From NCBI RefSeq assembly GCF_001428545.1, contig NZ_LMHZ01000015.1, positions 27,652 to 91,651 on the forward strand: a stretch of 64,000 nucleotides of DNA, given 5' to 3'. The stretch comes from Noviherbaspirillum sp. Root189. Its GTDB lineage: Bacteria > Pseudomonadota > Gammaproteobacteria > Burkholderiales > Burkholderiaceae_D. A program made the translations under genes and the position numbers. Under the pieces are notes generated by a model. That model was not told where the DNA came from and did not search any database. It worked only from the letters and a program-made list of their open reading frames with translations. Positions 18,472 to 27,080 of this stretch are shown here, in pieces; within the stretch, counting starts at the first letter, position 1; the number at the start of each line of letters is the position of its first letter.

Positions 18472-19728
18472 TCAGGCCGTGCCGTGGCGTTTTCGGTAAC
18501 CTTCGAGGAAGCGCGCAATGCGTCCCATTGCATCGGTCAGATCATCGGAGTTCGGCAAGAAAACGACCCGGAAATGATCGGGGGCGAACCAATTGAAGCC
18601 GGTACCCTGAACAATCAGGACCCTTTCCTCCGCCAGCAGCTCATAGGCAAACTTCTGGTCATCCTCGATCGGGTAAATCTTCGGATCGAGTTTCGGGAAC
18701 ATGTAGAGCGCGGACTTCGGCTTGACGCAGGTGACGCCAGGGATTTCAGTGAGCAGCTTGTGCGCGAGATCGCGTTGCTTGAGCAAGCGCCCACCGGGTC
18801 CGACCAGGTCGTTAATGCTTTGATACCCGCCCAGCGCGGTCTGGATCGCAAACTGCCCCGGCGCATTGGCGCACAGACGCATCGACGCCAGCATGTTCAG
18901 GCCCTCGATGTAGTCCTTGGCCGGCTTCTTCTCGCCGGATACTACCATCCAGCCAGCGCGATAGCCGCAGGATCGATAATTCTTGGACAGACCGTTGAGC
19001 GTAAGGAAGAGCACATCGTCAGCCAGCGAGGCGATCGAGGTGTGCTGTTCGCCGTCGTACAGGGTCTTGTCGTAAATTTCGTCGGCAAACACGATCAATT
19101 GGTGCTGGCGCGCCACATCGACAATCTGCTGCAGCACTTCAACCGGATAGAGCGCACCGGTCGGATTGTTCGGGTTGATGACAACGATGGCCTTGGTATT
19201 GGAGGTGATCTTTTTCTTGATGTCCTCGATATCGGGAAGCCATCCGGACTGCTCGTCGCAGACATAATGCACGGGCTTGCCGCCGGACAGGCTGACCGCC
19301 GCAGTCCAGAGCGGATAATCGGGTGCTGGAACCAGGACTTCGTCACCGCTGTTGAGCAAGGCATTCATGCCCATGACGATCAGCTCGGATGCGCCGTTGC
19401 CGATATAGATATCGTCAATCGTAACGCCTTCGATCTTCTTTTCCTGCGTGTAGTGCATGATCGCCTTGCGCGGCGCGAACATGCCCTTGGAATCGGTATA
19501 GCCTGCGGCATTGCCCATGTTGATGATCATGTCATGCACGATCTCGTCGGGCGCGTCGAAACCGAACACGGCGAGGTTGCCGATGTTCAGCTTGATAATT
19601 TTGTGGCCCTCTTCTTCCATCTGCTTGGCTTTTTCCAAGACAGGGCCACGGATGTCGTAACAGACGTCTGCCAGTTTCCTGGACTTTTGAATCGGTCGCA
19701 CTCGGTATATTCCTCGTGGTTTACGCAT
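18472..19728 (-). CDS. alaA: Alanine transaminase AlaA-type aminotransferase
   Basis: This 418-residue class I/II PLP aminotransferase matches the AlaA (YfbQ) group, which makes alanine from pyruvate and glutamate. The PLP lysine is K249 in NGLSKNYRSCGYRAGW, and NPNNPTGA (185-192) binds the cofactor phosphate region. I chose the ATG at 19726-19728 over a TTG four codons earlier. It lies directly upstream of hom in the same direction with a 180-bp gap that contains only a short GC hairpin without T run. Confidence 0.9.
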   Translation of the reverse strand: MRKPRGIYRVRPIQKSRKLADVCYDIRGPVLEKAKQMEEEGHKIIKLNIGNLAVFGFDAPDEIVHDMIINMGNAAGYTDSKGMFAPRKAIMHYTQEKKIEGVTIDDIYIGNGASELIVMGMNALLNSGDEVLVPAPDYPLWTAAVSLSGGKPVHYVCDEQSGWLPDIEDIKKKITSNTKAIVVINPNNPTGALYPVEVLQQIVDVARQHQLIVFADEIYDKTLYDGEQHTSIASLADDVLFLTLNGLSKNYRSCGYRAGWMVVSGEKKPAKDYIEGLNMLASMRLCANAPGQFAIQTALGGYQSINDLVGPGGRLLKQRDLAHKLLTEIPGVTCVKPKSALYMFPKLDPKIYPIEDDQKFAYELLAEERVLIVQGTGFNWFAPDHFRVVFLPNSDDLTDAMGRIARFLEGYRKRHGTA

Positions 19729-19888
19729 AACGGCGTGCAATGCTGCACCGCCAAAAGAACCATTTTGCCGAAAGCAACCCGTTTTATCAATGCGTACGGC
19801 CGCCTTTTAATCCGGGAAGGGCTACAATGCCCCCTTCTTTTTCTTCTTGTTGTCGGAAATTTATGACTTTTCGCGGGTCTATTACGCC

Positions 19889-20266
19889 ATGAAGCTCCAT
19901 TCAACTCCTACCCAACATTATCAGACCGTCACCGCTTACGATGAAGAAGGCGTTGAAATCAATGCTCAGCGCTTCGGCTACAGCCTGATCGTCATGCCGG
20001 AAACGCCACCGCAGCAATGGCCGGTCGCATCCTTCGACGCCCTGACGGCAGAAGATTTTTCCCGGCTGGACGAAGTGTCGCCCGATGTTGTTATTCTTGG
20101 CACTGGCAGGCGTCAGCGCTTCATTCACCCTCGACTGATTGCGGCATTGACTTCGCGCCGCATCGGCGTCGAGTGCATGGATAACCCTGCCGCGTGCCGC
20201 ACTTACAACATCTTGATGGGTGAAGGTCGCAAGGTCGCTCTCGCACTGATCTTCGACGAGCCCTGA
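19889..20266 (+). CDS. Mth938-domain protein (NDUFAF3-like)
   Basis: This 125-residue protein is built entirely of the Mth938/DUF498 fold, with the conserved SPDVVILGTGRRQRF and GVECMDNPAACRTYN segments. Its mitochondrial relative NDUFAF3 helps assemble complex I, but the bacterial role is unproven. I chose the ATG at 19889 (MKLHSTPTQHY). An in-frame earlier start at 19847 adds 14 residues unlike the family. Confidence 0.85.
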   Translation: MKLHSTPTQHYQTVTAYDEEGVEINAQRFGYSLIVMPETPPQQWPVASFDALTAEDFSRLDEVSPDVVILGTGRRQRFIHPRLIAALTSRRIGVECMDNPAACRTYNILMGEGRKVALALIFDEP

Positions 20267-20657
20267 TCCTGATATCCGCGCATCTTAAGCGGTATCCTGT
20301 GCGGCGCGGTACCTGCGACCATCAAGGGGTGATGGCCCCAGCACAATTGCCTTCTTGAAAACCTGCAAGGCATCTCCATATGGAGGCATATGGCAAACAT
20401 CGCTGGAACAAAGGCGTCGATTTCGCGTCATGTCGGAGAACAGGCAGCGGTTCCTCGATCGATGTGATTACGCCTACTTGATACGCCTACTTGAGTTGTC
20501 ATTGCGCCATATCCGGCAGTTCGGGTTTCCGTGACGTGTGGCATTTCAAATTGAATGAACATTCGATAACATCAGGGGTGCGGCCTTTATTACCAGTTGA
20601 CCGCAGACGCACTGACCGTCGTCACAAACGACAAAACATTTGTACCAGGAGACCATT
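20267..20657. other. Intergenic stretch of about 390 bp
   Basis: I see no convincing gene. It holds a perfect 12-bp palindrome CTCCATATGGAG (20374-20385) whose right half could act as a ribosome site for a 25-codon ORF starting at 20389. It also holds the 13-bp tandem duplication listed separately. Confidence 0.5.
20469..20494. repeat. Perfect 13-bp tandem duplication
   Basis: TACGCCTACTTGA occurs twice in succession, at 20469-20481 and 20482-20494, with no mismatch. It lies about 165 bp upstream of bcp in non-coding DNA. Confidence 0.95.
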
Positions 20658-21134
20658 GTGGCTGAAAGCCCGTCCGCACTTAATATGACCGCACCCGATT
20701 TCTCAGCTGAAATGACTGGCAACCGGATGTTTCGCCTTTCCGATTACAGGGGAAAGACGCTCGTACTGTACTTTTACCCGAAGGACAACACGCCCGGCTG
20801 CACCACCGAAAGCATGCAATTCCGGGACCTCTATCCACAGTTTCAAGAGGCCAACACAGAGATATTCGGTATAAGCCGCGACAGCATCCGTTCGCACGAA
20901 GGCTTCAAGGCCAAGCTCGACATGCCGTTCGAGCTGATTTCGGACCCTGACGAGACAGTCTGCAATTTGTTTGATGTCATGAAAATGAAAACCATGTACG
21001 GCAAACAGGCACGCGGCGTAGAACGGTCGACATTTATCATTGACGGCAACGGGACATTGGTGAAAGAATGGCGTGGAGTGAAAGTGCCTGGGCACGTTGA
21101 TGAAGTACTGGAGTTCGTGAAGGCTCTTGCGTAA
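20658..21134 (+). CDS. bcp: Bcp-type peroxiredoxin
   Basis: This 158-residue thiol peroxidase reduces hydroperoxides. The peroxidatic cysteine is C48 in DNTPGCTTES. The second Cys found five residues later in E. coli Bcp is replaced here (Met in the ESMQF stretch), so resolution must use another thiol or an external partner. I chose a GTG start at 20658, preceded at correct spacing by CAGGAG. A TTG six codons earlier would place that site inside the gene. A terminator follows. Confidence 0.93.
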   Translation: MAESPSALNMTAPDFSAEMTGNRMFRLSDYRGKTLVLYFYPKDNTPGCTTESMQFRDLYPQFQEANTEIFGISRDSIRSHEGFKAKLDMPFELISDPDETVCNLFDVMKMKTMYGKQARGVERSTFIIDGNGTLVKEWRGVKVPGHVDEVLEFVKALA

Positions 21135-21172
21135 CCGCTGAACCCATTGAATCTAAAAGAATTTTCTCTTCG

Positions 21173-21222
21173 AAGGCCGTTTGTGGAAGAGGCATCAAGC
21201 CTCCCCCTCAAACGGCTTTTTT
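21173..21222 (+). terminator. Intrinsic terminator after bcp
   Basis: GCCGTTTG (21176-21183) pairs with CAAACGGC (21209-21216), enclosing a smaller GAGGC/GCCTC hairpin, and ends in six T. Confidence 0.75.
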
Positions 21223-21413
21223 ACTTCGCGTTTCTGCATTCCGGAACGCATCATCGCACTGCCCGATCCCTGCAGTATCCTTTACCTTTCTTTTCTCAGG
21301 TTGTATTGCACTCGCTTTTCCCAACCCGCTGTTTCAATCAACCCGCAACCCGCCGTGCAACCGTTTGGCCCCGACGAGTCGTCTATTCAATACATTTTTA
21401 GATTGAGGTCCTG

Positions 21414-23072
21414 ATGCCACTGCCCAAATTACCGACAAAACCCGCAACAATGCTCTCCCCGCAGGATTACCCCAAGGCAGAGAAAGGCAAATCGGTAAAA
21501 CCTGTGATGACGCTGGTTGAATCCGCTCCGCAAGTAATCGAAATTCCTCCTGAAGCACGCGCCAAAACAACTGAAAAGGCGCCTGCCGTAAAAACCCGTA
21601 CCGCCAAGCCGAAGGCTGCCGACAGCCTCGTTAAATCCAGTTCCAGCCGCATCGCCGGCAAGCTTGGGCTAACCAAGCTCTTCGTGCTCGACACCAATGT
21701 GCTGATGCATGATCCGACGTCGCTGTTCCGCTTTGAGGAACACGATGTCTATTTGCCGATGATGACGCTGGAAGAACTCGACAACCATAAAAAAGGAATG
21801 TCGGAAGTCGCACGCAATGCACGACAGGTATCGCGTTCCCTCGATGCACTTGTCGCTGGTGTTGCTGAACACGAGATCGAAAACGGGATTCCACTCGCCA
21901 AGCTGGGCAATAAGGATGCAAAAGGCCGCCTTTTTTTCCAGACCAGGTTGCAGAACGTGGAATTGCCGGAAGGACTACCGATCGGCAAGGCCGACAACCA
22001 GATTCTCGGCGTGGTTCGCGCCCTCGAAGGCCAGTTCCCAGGGCGTCCGGTGGTGCTGGTGTCGAAGGACATCAACATGCGAATCAAGGCCCGTGCCATG
22101 GGTCTGCCGGCGGAAGAGTATCTCAACGACCATGTCCTCGAAGACACGGACCTGCTGTATTCCGGCATCGTTCAGTTGCCTGATGACTTCTGGAACAAGC
22201 ACGCCAAGGGCATGGAATCCTGGCAGGAAAACAAACACGGTACCGGCTATACGTTCTATCGTGTGACTGGACCGGTCGTTCCTTCCCTGCTGGTCAACCA
22301 GTTTGTGTTCCTGGAGCCCAACAATGGCGAGGCGTCTTTCTATGGACAGGTCAAGCAGATCAACGGCAAAACCGCCGTGCTGCAAACGCTGCGTGACTAC
22401 ACCCATGGCAAGAACAGTGTCTGGGGCGTTACTTCTCGCAATCGCGAACAGAATTTCGCCCTCAATCTGCTGATGAACCCCGAGTGCGACTTTGTCACCT
22501 TGCTTGGTCAGGCTGGTACCGGCAAGACCCTGCTTGCGTTGGCAGCGGGATTGGCGCAGGTCCTGGAAACCAAACTCTACAACGAAATCATCGTGACCCG
22601 TGTCACCGTACCGGTCGGTGAGGACATCGGTTTCCTGCCTGGCACCGAGGAAGAAAAAATGTCGCCGTGGATGGGCGCTTTTGACGATAACCTCGAAGTG
22701 TTGAACAAGTCGGATAATGACGCCGGCGAATGGGGCCGCGCCGCAACGCAGGATCTGATCCGCTCACGCATCAAGATCAAATCCATGAACTTCATGCGCG
22801 GCCGCACCTTTGTCAACAAGTTCCTGATCATCGACGAGGCACAGAACCTGACGCCGAAGCAAATGAAGACCTTGGTGACGCGTGCCGGTCCGGGTACCAA
22901 AATCATCTGCCTGGGTAACATCGCGCAGATCGATACGCCTTACCTGACCGAAGGTTCGAGCGGCCTGACCTATGTGGTCGACCGCTTCAAGGGTTGGTCG
23001 CACAGTGGCCATGTCACACTGGCACGCGGCGAGCGCTCTCGCCTGGCCGATCATGCGAGCGAAGTGCTGTAG
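21414..23072 (+). CDS. PhoH2: PIN domain fused to PhoH ATPase
   Basis: This 552-residue protein has a basic, low-complexity N-terminus (1-80) and a PIN ribonuclease domain (about 86-235) with acidic D93/D100 in FVLDTNVLMHD. A PhoH-type ATPase follows, with P-loop GQAGTGKT at 365-372 and Walker B LIIDEAQN. PhoH2 proteins have been described as sequence-specific RNA helicase/RNases, sometimes paired with an upstream antitoxin. I see no such partner gene here; bcp precedes it behind a terminator. Its cellular role in this organism is open. Confidence 0.92.
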   Translation: MPLPKLPTKPATMLSPQDYPKAEKGKSVKPVMTLVESAPQVIEIPPEARAKTTEKAPAVKTRTAKPKAADSLVKSSSSRIAGKLGLTKLFVLDTNVLMHDPTSLFRFEEHDVYLPMMTLEELDNHKKGMSEVARNARQVSRSLDALVAGVAEHEIENGIPLAKLGNKDAKGRLFFQTRLQNVELPEGLPIGKADNQILGVVRALEGQFPGRPVVLVSKDINMRIKARAMGLPAEEYLNDHVLEDTDLLYSGIVQLPDDFWNKHAKGMESWQENKHGTGYTFYRVTGPVVPSLLVNQFVFLEPNNGEASFYGQVKQINGKTAVLQTLRDYTHGKNSVWGVTSRNREQNFALNLLMNPECDFVTLLGQAGTGKTLLALAAGLAQVLETKLYNEIIVTRVTVPVGEDIGFLPGTEEEKMSPWMGAFDDNLEVLNKSDNDAGEWGRAATQDLIRSRIKIKSMNFMRGRTFVNKFLIIDEAQNLTPKQMKTLVTRAGPGTKIICLGNIAQIDTPYLTEGSSGLTYVVDRFKGWSHSGHVTLARGERSRLADHASEVL

Positions 23073-23105
23073 CCGGTACTATTTGCTTAGCAAATAAGCC
23101 AAGAA

Positions 23106-23135
23106 AAAAAGCCTGCACATGTGTGCAGGCTTTTT
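23106..23135. terminator. Bidirectional intrinsic terminator
   Basis: A 14-bp perfect stem (23106-23119 with 23122-23135) flanked by A and T runs, between convergent PhoH2 and pit genes. Confidence 0.9.
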
Positions 23136-23188
23136 CATTTGTGGCTTCAGCTCGCTTAATGGTACCTGGACGAACCTAACATTGACGC

Positions 23189-24196
23189 TTAGAGAATCTT
23201 GGTGCCGATCCACCACGCAATGGCAGCAACGAAGGCAGACGCAGGAATGGTAAAGATCCATGCCCAGACGATATTGCCGGCGACGCCCCAGCGTACTGCA
23301 GACATTTTGCGTGACGAACCTACACCGACAATGGCGCCCGTGATGGTGTGCGTTGTTGATACCGGAACGCCGAGTGCAGTGGCAAGAAACAAGGTGATCG
23401 CACCGCCAGTCTCTGCGCAAAATCCGCCGACCGGCTTGAGCTTGGTAATCTTTTGGCCCATGGTTTTCACGATACGCCATCCACCAAACAAGGTGCCCAT
23501 ACCAATCGCAGCATAGCAGCTCAGCACGACCCACATCGGCAAGGGATCAGTCGTGGAGGAATAACCGGCGGCAATCAGCAGCATCCAGATAATGCCCATT
23601 GTTTTCTGCGCATCGTTGCCGCCGTGGCCAAGGCTGTACATTGACGCGGAAACCAACTGCGCGCGCCGAAACCACTTATCGACGCGGCGGGGTGTGGAAC
23701 GAACAAAAAGCCACGACACGACTACCATCATGATCGAACCAAAAACGAAGCCAAGCAGTGGCGACAGGACGATGAAGGCGATGGTTTTGATCAGGCCTGA
23801 TGAAATCAGTGCACCGGTACCGGCCTTGGCAACTGCCGCTCCAACCAGACCACCGATAAGGGCATGGGACGACGACGATGGAATGCCGTAATACCAGGTC
23901 AGGATATTCCAGAAGATTGCGCCTACCAGCGCGCCAAAGACCACATAATGATCGACAACAGATGGTTCAATCGTTCCTTTACCAACCGTCGTAGCCACCT
24001 TTAACTGAAAAAAGAAGATGGCGACAACGTTGAAAAACGCGGCCATTGCGACAGCGTGCTGCGGCTTGAGCACACCGGTAGAGACCACCGTTGCAATTGC
24101 GTTGGCGGCATCATGGAAGCCGTTCATGAAATCGAACAGCAGTGCCAGCAAGATCAGGAAGGCAAGTGTGTAAATGCTGATTTGTAGGGTTTGCAT
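23189..24196 (-). CDS. Low-affinity inorganic phosphate transporter (Pit family)
   Basis: This 335-residue PiT-family permease has two homologous halves, each with the signature GFHDAANAIATVVSTG (near residue 27) and GGNDAQKTMGI. It imports phosphate or metal-phosphate with protons. I chose the ATG at 24194-24196 (MQTLQISIYTL), since the longer in-frame start adds a polar stretch before the first helix. It follows a DUF47 gene by 105 bp; the pair is a recurrent unit. Confidence 0.94.
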   Translation of the reverse strand: MQTLQISIYTLAFLILLALLFDFMNGFHDAANAIATVVSTGVLKPQHAVAMAAFFNVVAIFFFQLKVATTVGKGTIEPSVVDHYVVFGALVGAIFWNILTWYYGIPSSSSHALIGGLVGAAVAKAGTGALISSGLIKTIAFIVLSPLLGFVFGSIMMVVVSWLFVRSTPRRVDKWFRRAQLVSASMYSLGHGGNDAQKTMGIIWMLLIAAGYSSTTDPLPMWVVLSCYAAIGMGTLFGGWRIVKTMGQKITKLKPVGGFCAETGGAITLFLATALGVPVSTTHTITGAIVGVGSSRKMSAVRWGVAGNIVWAWIFTIPASAFVAAIAWWIGTKIL

Positions 24197-24301
24197 GAGA
24201 TTCTTGTTTTGTTTAATTCCGTGCGCCTGACACATCAGCACAGCAACGATCTGTAGCCGGCGCTGTCGAGTGCAGCCGCTTATCCCCGGGGATGAGTCGG
24301 G

Positions 24302-24928
24302 TCATGCGTTCTCGACGATGATGCCTTCGATGATGTTGGCAACGTCTTCGCAACGGTCGGTCACGGTTTCAAGAATTTCGTAAATCGCTTTCAGTTTGAT
24401 CAGATTGCGCACGTCGGGTTCATCACGGAAAAGCTTGGACATAGCTGCGCGCATCACGTGGTCAGCATCGGATTCGAGGCGATCGATCTCTTCGCAAATT
24501 GCAAGGATCTGCGTCGAATTGTCCATGTTGTGCAGCAAGCCCACCGCAGCCTTTACCTTTTCCGTGCAAGCATGGCAAAGCTCGGCAAGGCGCTTGGCCT
24601 CAGGCGTAATGGCCTTGATGTCGTACAGGGAAATTGTCTGGCCCGCATCTTCCAGCAAGTCCAGGATGTCGTCCATGCGCGTGATCAGTTTGTGAATGTC
24701 GTCGCGGTCCAGCGGAGTAATGAACGTCTTGTGCAGGAGATCCAGAGTCTGATGGGTTACCTTGTCCGCCTGCTTTTCGATGCCTTCAATGGCATGCACA
24801 CGGTTTTCGAGATCGTCGAAGTTGGTCATCAGGGCAACCATTTCCTTTGCACCCTTTACGCACAGTTCCCCGTGCTGGATAAACAACTCGAAGAACTTGC
24901 CCTCATTGGGCATCAATCGTCCAAACAT
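24302..24928 (-). CDS. DUF47 / PhoU-like phosphate transport regulator
   Basis: This 208-residue all-helical protein belongs to DUF47 (Pit accessory, PhoU-related). It has the metal-binding-like acidic patches typical of PhoU folds, for example RMDDILDLLEDAG and ICEEIDRLESDADHVM. It is encoded just upstream of the Pit permease in the same direction and probably modulates its activity. Family assignment is strong, biochemical role inferred from family context. Confidence 0.9.
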   Translation of the reverse strand: MFGRLMPNEGKFFELFIQHGELCVKGAKEMVALMTNFDDLENRVHAIEGIEKQADKVTHQTLDLLHKTFITPLDRDDIHKLITRMDDILDLLEDAGQTISLYDIKAITPEAKRLAELCHACTEKVKAAVGLLHNMDNSTQILAICEEIDRLESDADHVMRAAMSKLFRDEPDVRNLIKLKAIYEILETVTDRCEDVANIIEGIIVENA

Positions 24929-24966
24929 AATTGCACTCTCAAAAAGTCAAATTGTTAATGTCTTGG

Positions 24967-24992
24967 CGGCGGCCGACTCAAGTCGGCCGCCG
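24967..24992 (-). terminator. Strong hairpin after dnaB
   Basis: A 12-bp perfect GC-rich stem (24967-24978 with 24981-24992) lies 13 bp past the dnaB stop. No T run follows on the leftward strand, so it may stabilise the 3' end rather than terminate. Confidence 0.5.
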
Positions 24993-25005
24993 AATGTCTG
25001 TGTCG

Positions 25006-26391
25006 TTATTCGTTGTCAAATACCGCGTTGCCGCCGGTATAGTTGTCGAATTTGGTGTATTCACCCAGGAAAGTAAGGCGAATAGTGCCGATCGGGCCAT
25101 TACGCTGCTTACCAATAATAATTTCGGCCGTGCCCTTGTCCGGCGAATCGGGGTTATAGACCTGATCACGGTAAATAAACAGAATAACGTCGGCATCCTG
25201 TTCGATAGCACCGGATTCACGCAAGTCGGACATCACGGGCCGCTTGTTTGGACGCTGTTCCAGCGAACGGTTCAACTGTGACAACGCAATCACGGGGCAG
25301 TTAAGTTCTTTTGCCAGCCCCTTCAGGTTTCGGGAAATTTCCGAGATTTCGGTTGCGCGGTTTTCACCCGCCGAGTTTGCAGACATCAGCTGCAGGTAGT
25401 CGATGATGATCAGTCCAAGCTTGCCACATTGCCGTGCCAGCCGGCGTGACCGCGCGCGCAATTCAATTGAACTCAGCGCAGGAGTCTCATCGATGTAGAT
25501 CTGAACTTCGTTCATCTTCTGGATCGCATGCGTGAGCCGGGGCCAGTCCTCGTCATTGAGACGGCCGGTACGCAAGCGATGCTGATCCAGACGTCCGACA
25601 GATCCCAGCATACGCATCGCGAGTTGGGCGCCACCCATTTCCATCGAAAAGATGGCAACCGGCAGACCGCTTTCGATCGCCACGTTCTCGCCGATGTTAA
25701 TCGAGAATGCCGTCTTACCCATGGATGGGCGACCCGCCACGATAACCAGATCGCCTGGCTGCAGGCCGGAAGTCATTCGATCCAGATCGACGAAGCCGGT
25801 AGGAACACCCGTGATGTCGTTCTGATTATCGCGATTATAGAGTTCATCGATACGTTCGACGACCTGCGTCAGCAGCGGCTGGATTTCCAGGAAGCCCTGC
25901 GCACCCCGCGCGCCCTCTTCTGCAATCGCGAAGATCTTGGATTCGGCTTCATCGAGCAGTTGTTTAACTTCTTTGCCCTGAGGATTAAAGGCCTGTCCCG
26001 AAATTTCGTCGGAAACCGTAATCAGCTTACGTAGAACGCCGCGATCGCGGACAATTTCTGCATAGCGGCGAATGTTCGCCGCCGATGGCGTGTTCTGCGC
26101 GAGCGCATTCAGATAGGTAAGTCCGCCGACTTCGTCGGCCTTGCCGCTACCGGTGAGCGCTTCATAGACCGTGATGACATCTGCCGGCCTGGTGGCATTG
26201 ATCAGCTTGACGATATGCTGAAAGATGATGCGATGGTCATATCGATAGAAATCGTCTTCATGCACGAAATCCGCAATGCGGTCCCACGCTGCATTATCGA
26301 GCAATAAACCGCCCAAAACGGACTGTTCTGCTTCAATGGAATGTGGAGGAACGCGAAGCGCATCCAGCTGAGGATCGGTGCGTGTATTCAT
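25006..26391 (-). CDS. dnaB: Replicative DNA helicase DnaB
   Basis: DnaB (461 residues) is the hexameric 5'-3' helicase of the replication fork. It has the N-terminal primase-interacting domain (about 14-115), a linker, and the RecA-like motor with Walker A GRPSMGKT at 220-227 and LIIIDYLQLM as Walker B. No intein is present. It lies upstream of the DUF47-pit pair in the same direction with only 77 bp between. Confidence 0.97.
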   Translation of the reverse strand: MNTRTDPQLDALRVPPHSIEAEQSVLGGLLLDNAAWDRIADFVHEDDFYRYDHRIIFQHIVKLINATRPADVITVYEALTGSGKADEVGGLTYLNALAQNTPSAANIRRYAEIVRDRGVLRKLITVSDEISGQAFNPQGKEVKQLLDEAESKIFAIAEEGARGAQGFLEIQPLLTQVVERIDELYNRDNQNDITGVPTGFVDLDRMTSGLQPGDLVIVAGRPSMGKTAFSINIGENVAIESGLPVAIFSMEMGGAQLAMRMLGSVGRLDQHRLRTGRLNDEDWPRLTHAIQKMNEVQIYIDETPALSSIELRARSRRLARQCGKLGLIIIDYLQLMSANSAGENRATEISEISRNLKGLAKELNCPVIALSQLNRSLEQRPNKRPVMSDLRESGAIEQDADVILFIYRDQVYNPDSPDKGTAEIIIGKQRNGPIGTIRLTFLGEYTKFDNYTGGNAVFDNE

Positions 26392-26504
26392 GGCGCGAAT
26401 TATACCTTCTCGCCTGAAAGCAAGGCACGGCAGCTAGGGGAATATTCCTTGCGGGTGTGGCGCACATATCCATATTGCAATCAGTTGTCGCCGCACTTAC
26501 TGCC

Positions 26505-26533
26505 TTGACATTCACTGCCTAGGCAGATATATT
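26505..26533 (+). promoter_or_regulatory. Strong promoter with palindromic operator for the efflux operon
   Basis: TTGACA (26505-26510), a 17-bp spacer and TATATT (26528-26533) form a near-consensus promoter. The spacer contains a perfect 12-bp palindrome, CTGCCTAGGCAG (26515-26526). A dyad between -35 and -10, just before a marR gene, is the expected place for self-repression. Confidence 0.8.
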
Positions 26534-26571
26534 AACCTCTACCTCTACTATCGCCGACCGCATTCCTTGCC

Positions 26572-27015
26572 ATGTCTCAACCGTATACCGTGAAAACTTA
26601 TACTTCAGCCGAAAGCATTGGCTATCTGTTAAAACGCGCCGGCGGTCAGCTCTCCGTTACGTTCGATCGGCGTCTTGCCGAGTTTGATATGACGCATGCT
26701 CAACTTGGCATTTTCATGAAGCTGCTCTCTAGCAATTTGAATACCGCTGCGGATCTTGCCCGGGAATTTGCCACGGATACCGGTGCCATGACTCGTCTTC
26801 TAGATCGGCTCGAAGAAAAAGGTTTTGTTCAGCGCTGCCGAAGTACCGCCGACCGTCGTGTAGTAGAAGTTGCGTTATCTGAAAAAGGCCATGAAATGGC
26901 GGACCAGATGATTCAGGTCGCCGTCGATGCGTTGAATCACCATCTGCGCGGCTTCGCACCGGAAGAAGTCGAACAATTTAAAGAATTTCTACGGCGCATG
27001 ATTGCTAATGCCTGA
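26572..27015 (+). CDS. MarR-family repressor of efflux operon
   Basis: This 147-residue winged-helix regulator has the MarR core (DLAREFATDTGAMTRLLDRLEEKGFVQR) and the wing DRRVVEVALSEKG. It is the first gene of a four-gene run: regulator, outer membrane factor, membrane fusion protein, MFS pump. The arrangement matches MarR-controlled emr-type drug operons in Burkholderia and relatives. Release by an aromatic compound is the usual induction mode; the ligand is not known. Confidence 0.88.
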   Translation: MSQPYTVKTYTSAESIGYLLKRAGGQLSVTFDRRLAEFDMTHAQLGIFMKLLSSNLNTAADLAREFATDTGAMTRLLDRLEEKGFVQRCRSTADRRVVEVALSEKGHEMADQMIQVAVDALNHHLRGFAPEEVEQFKEFLRRMIANA

Positions 27016-27080
27016 GCAGCATGCGTCTTTTCGTTAATGCAACGACTCCTTCCTATACCTAACAATAAATACTCAATGTC

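Noticed and set aside
18415..19866. A 483-codon plus-strand frame opposite alaA
   Set aside because: Antisense shadow of a well-identified aminotransferase; begins and ends in non-coding DNA of both flanks.
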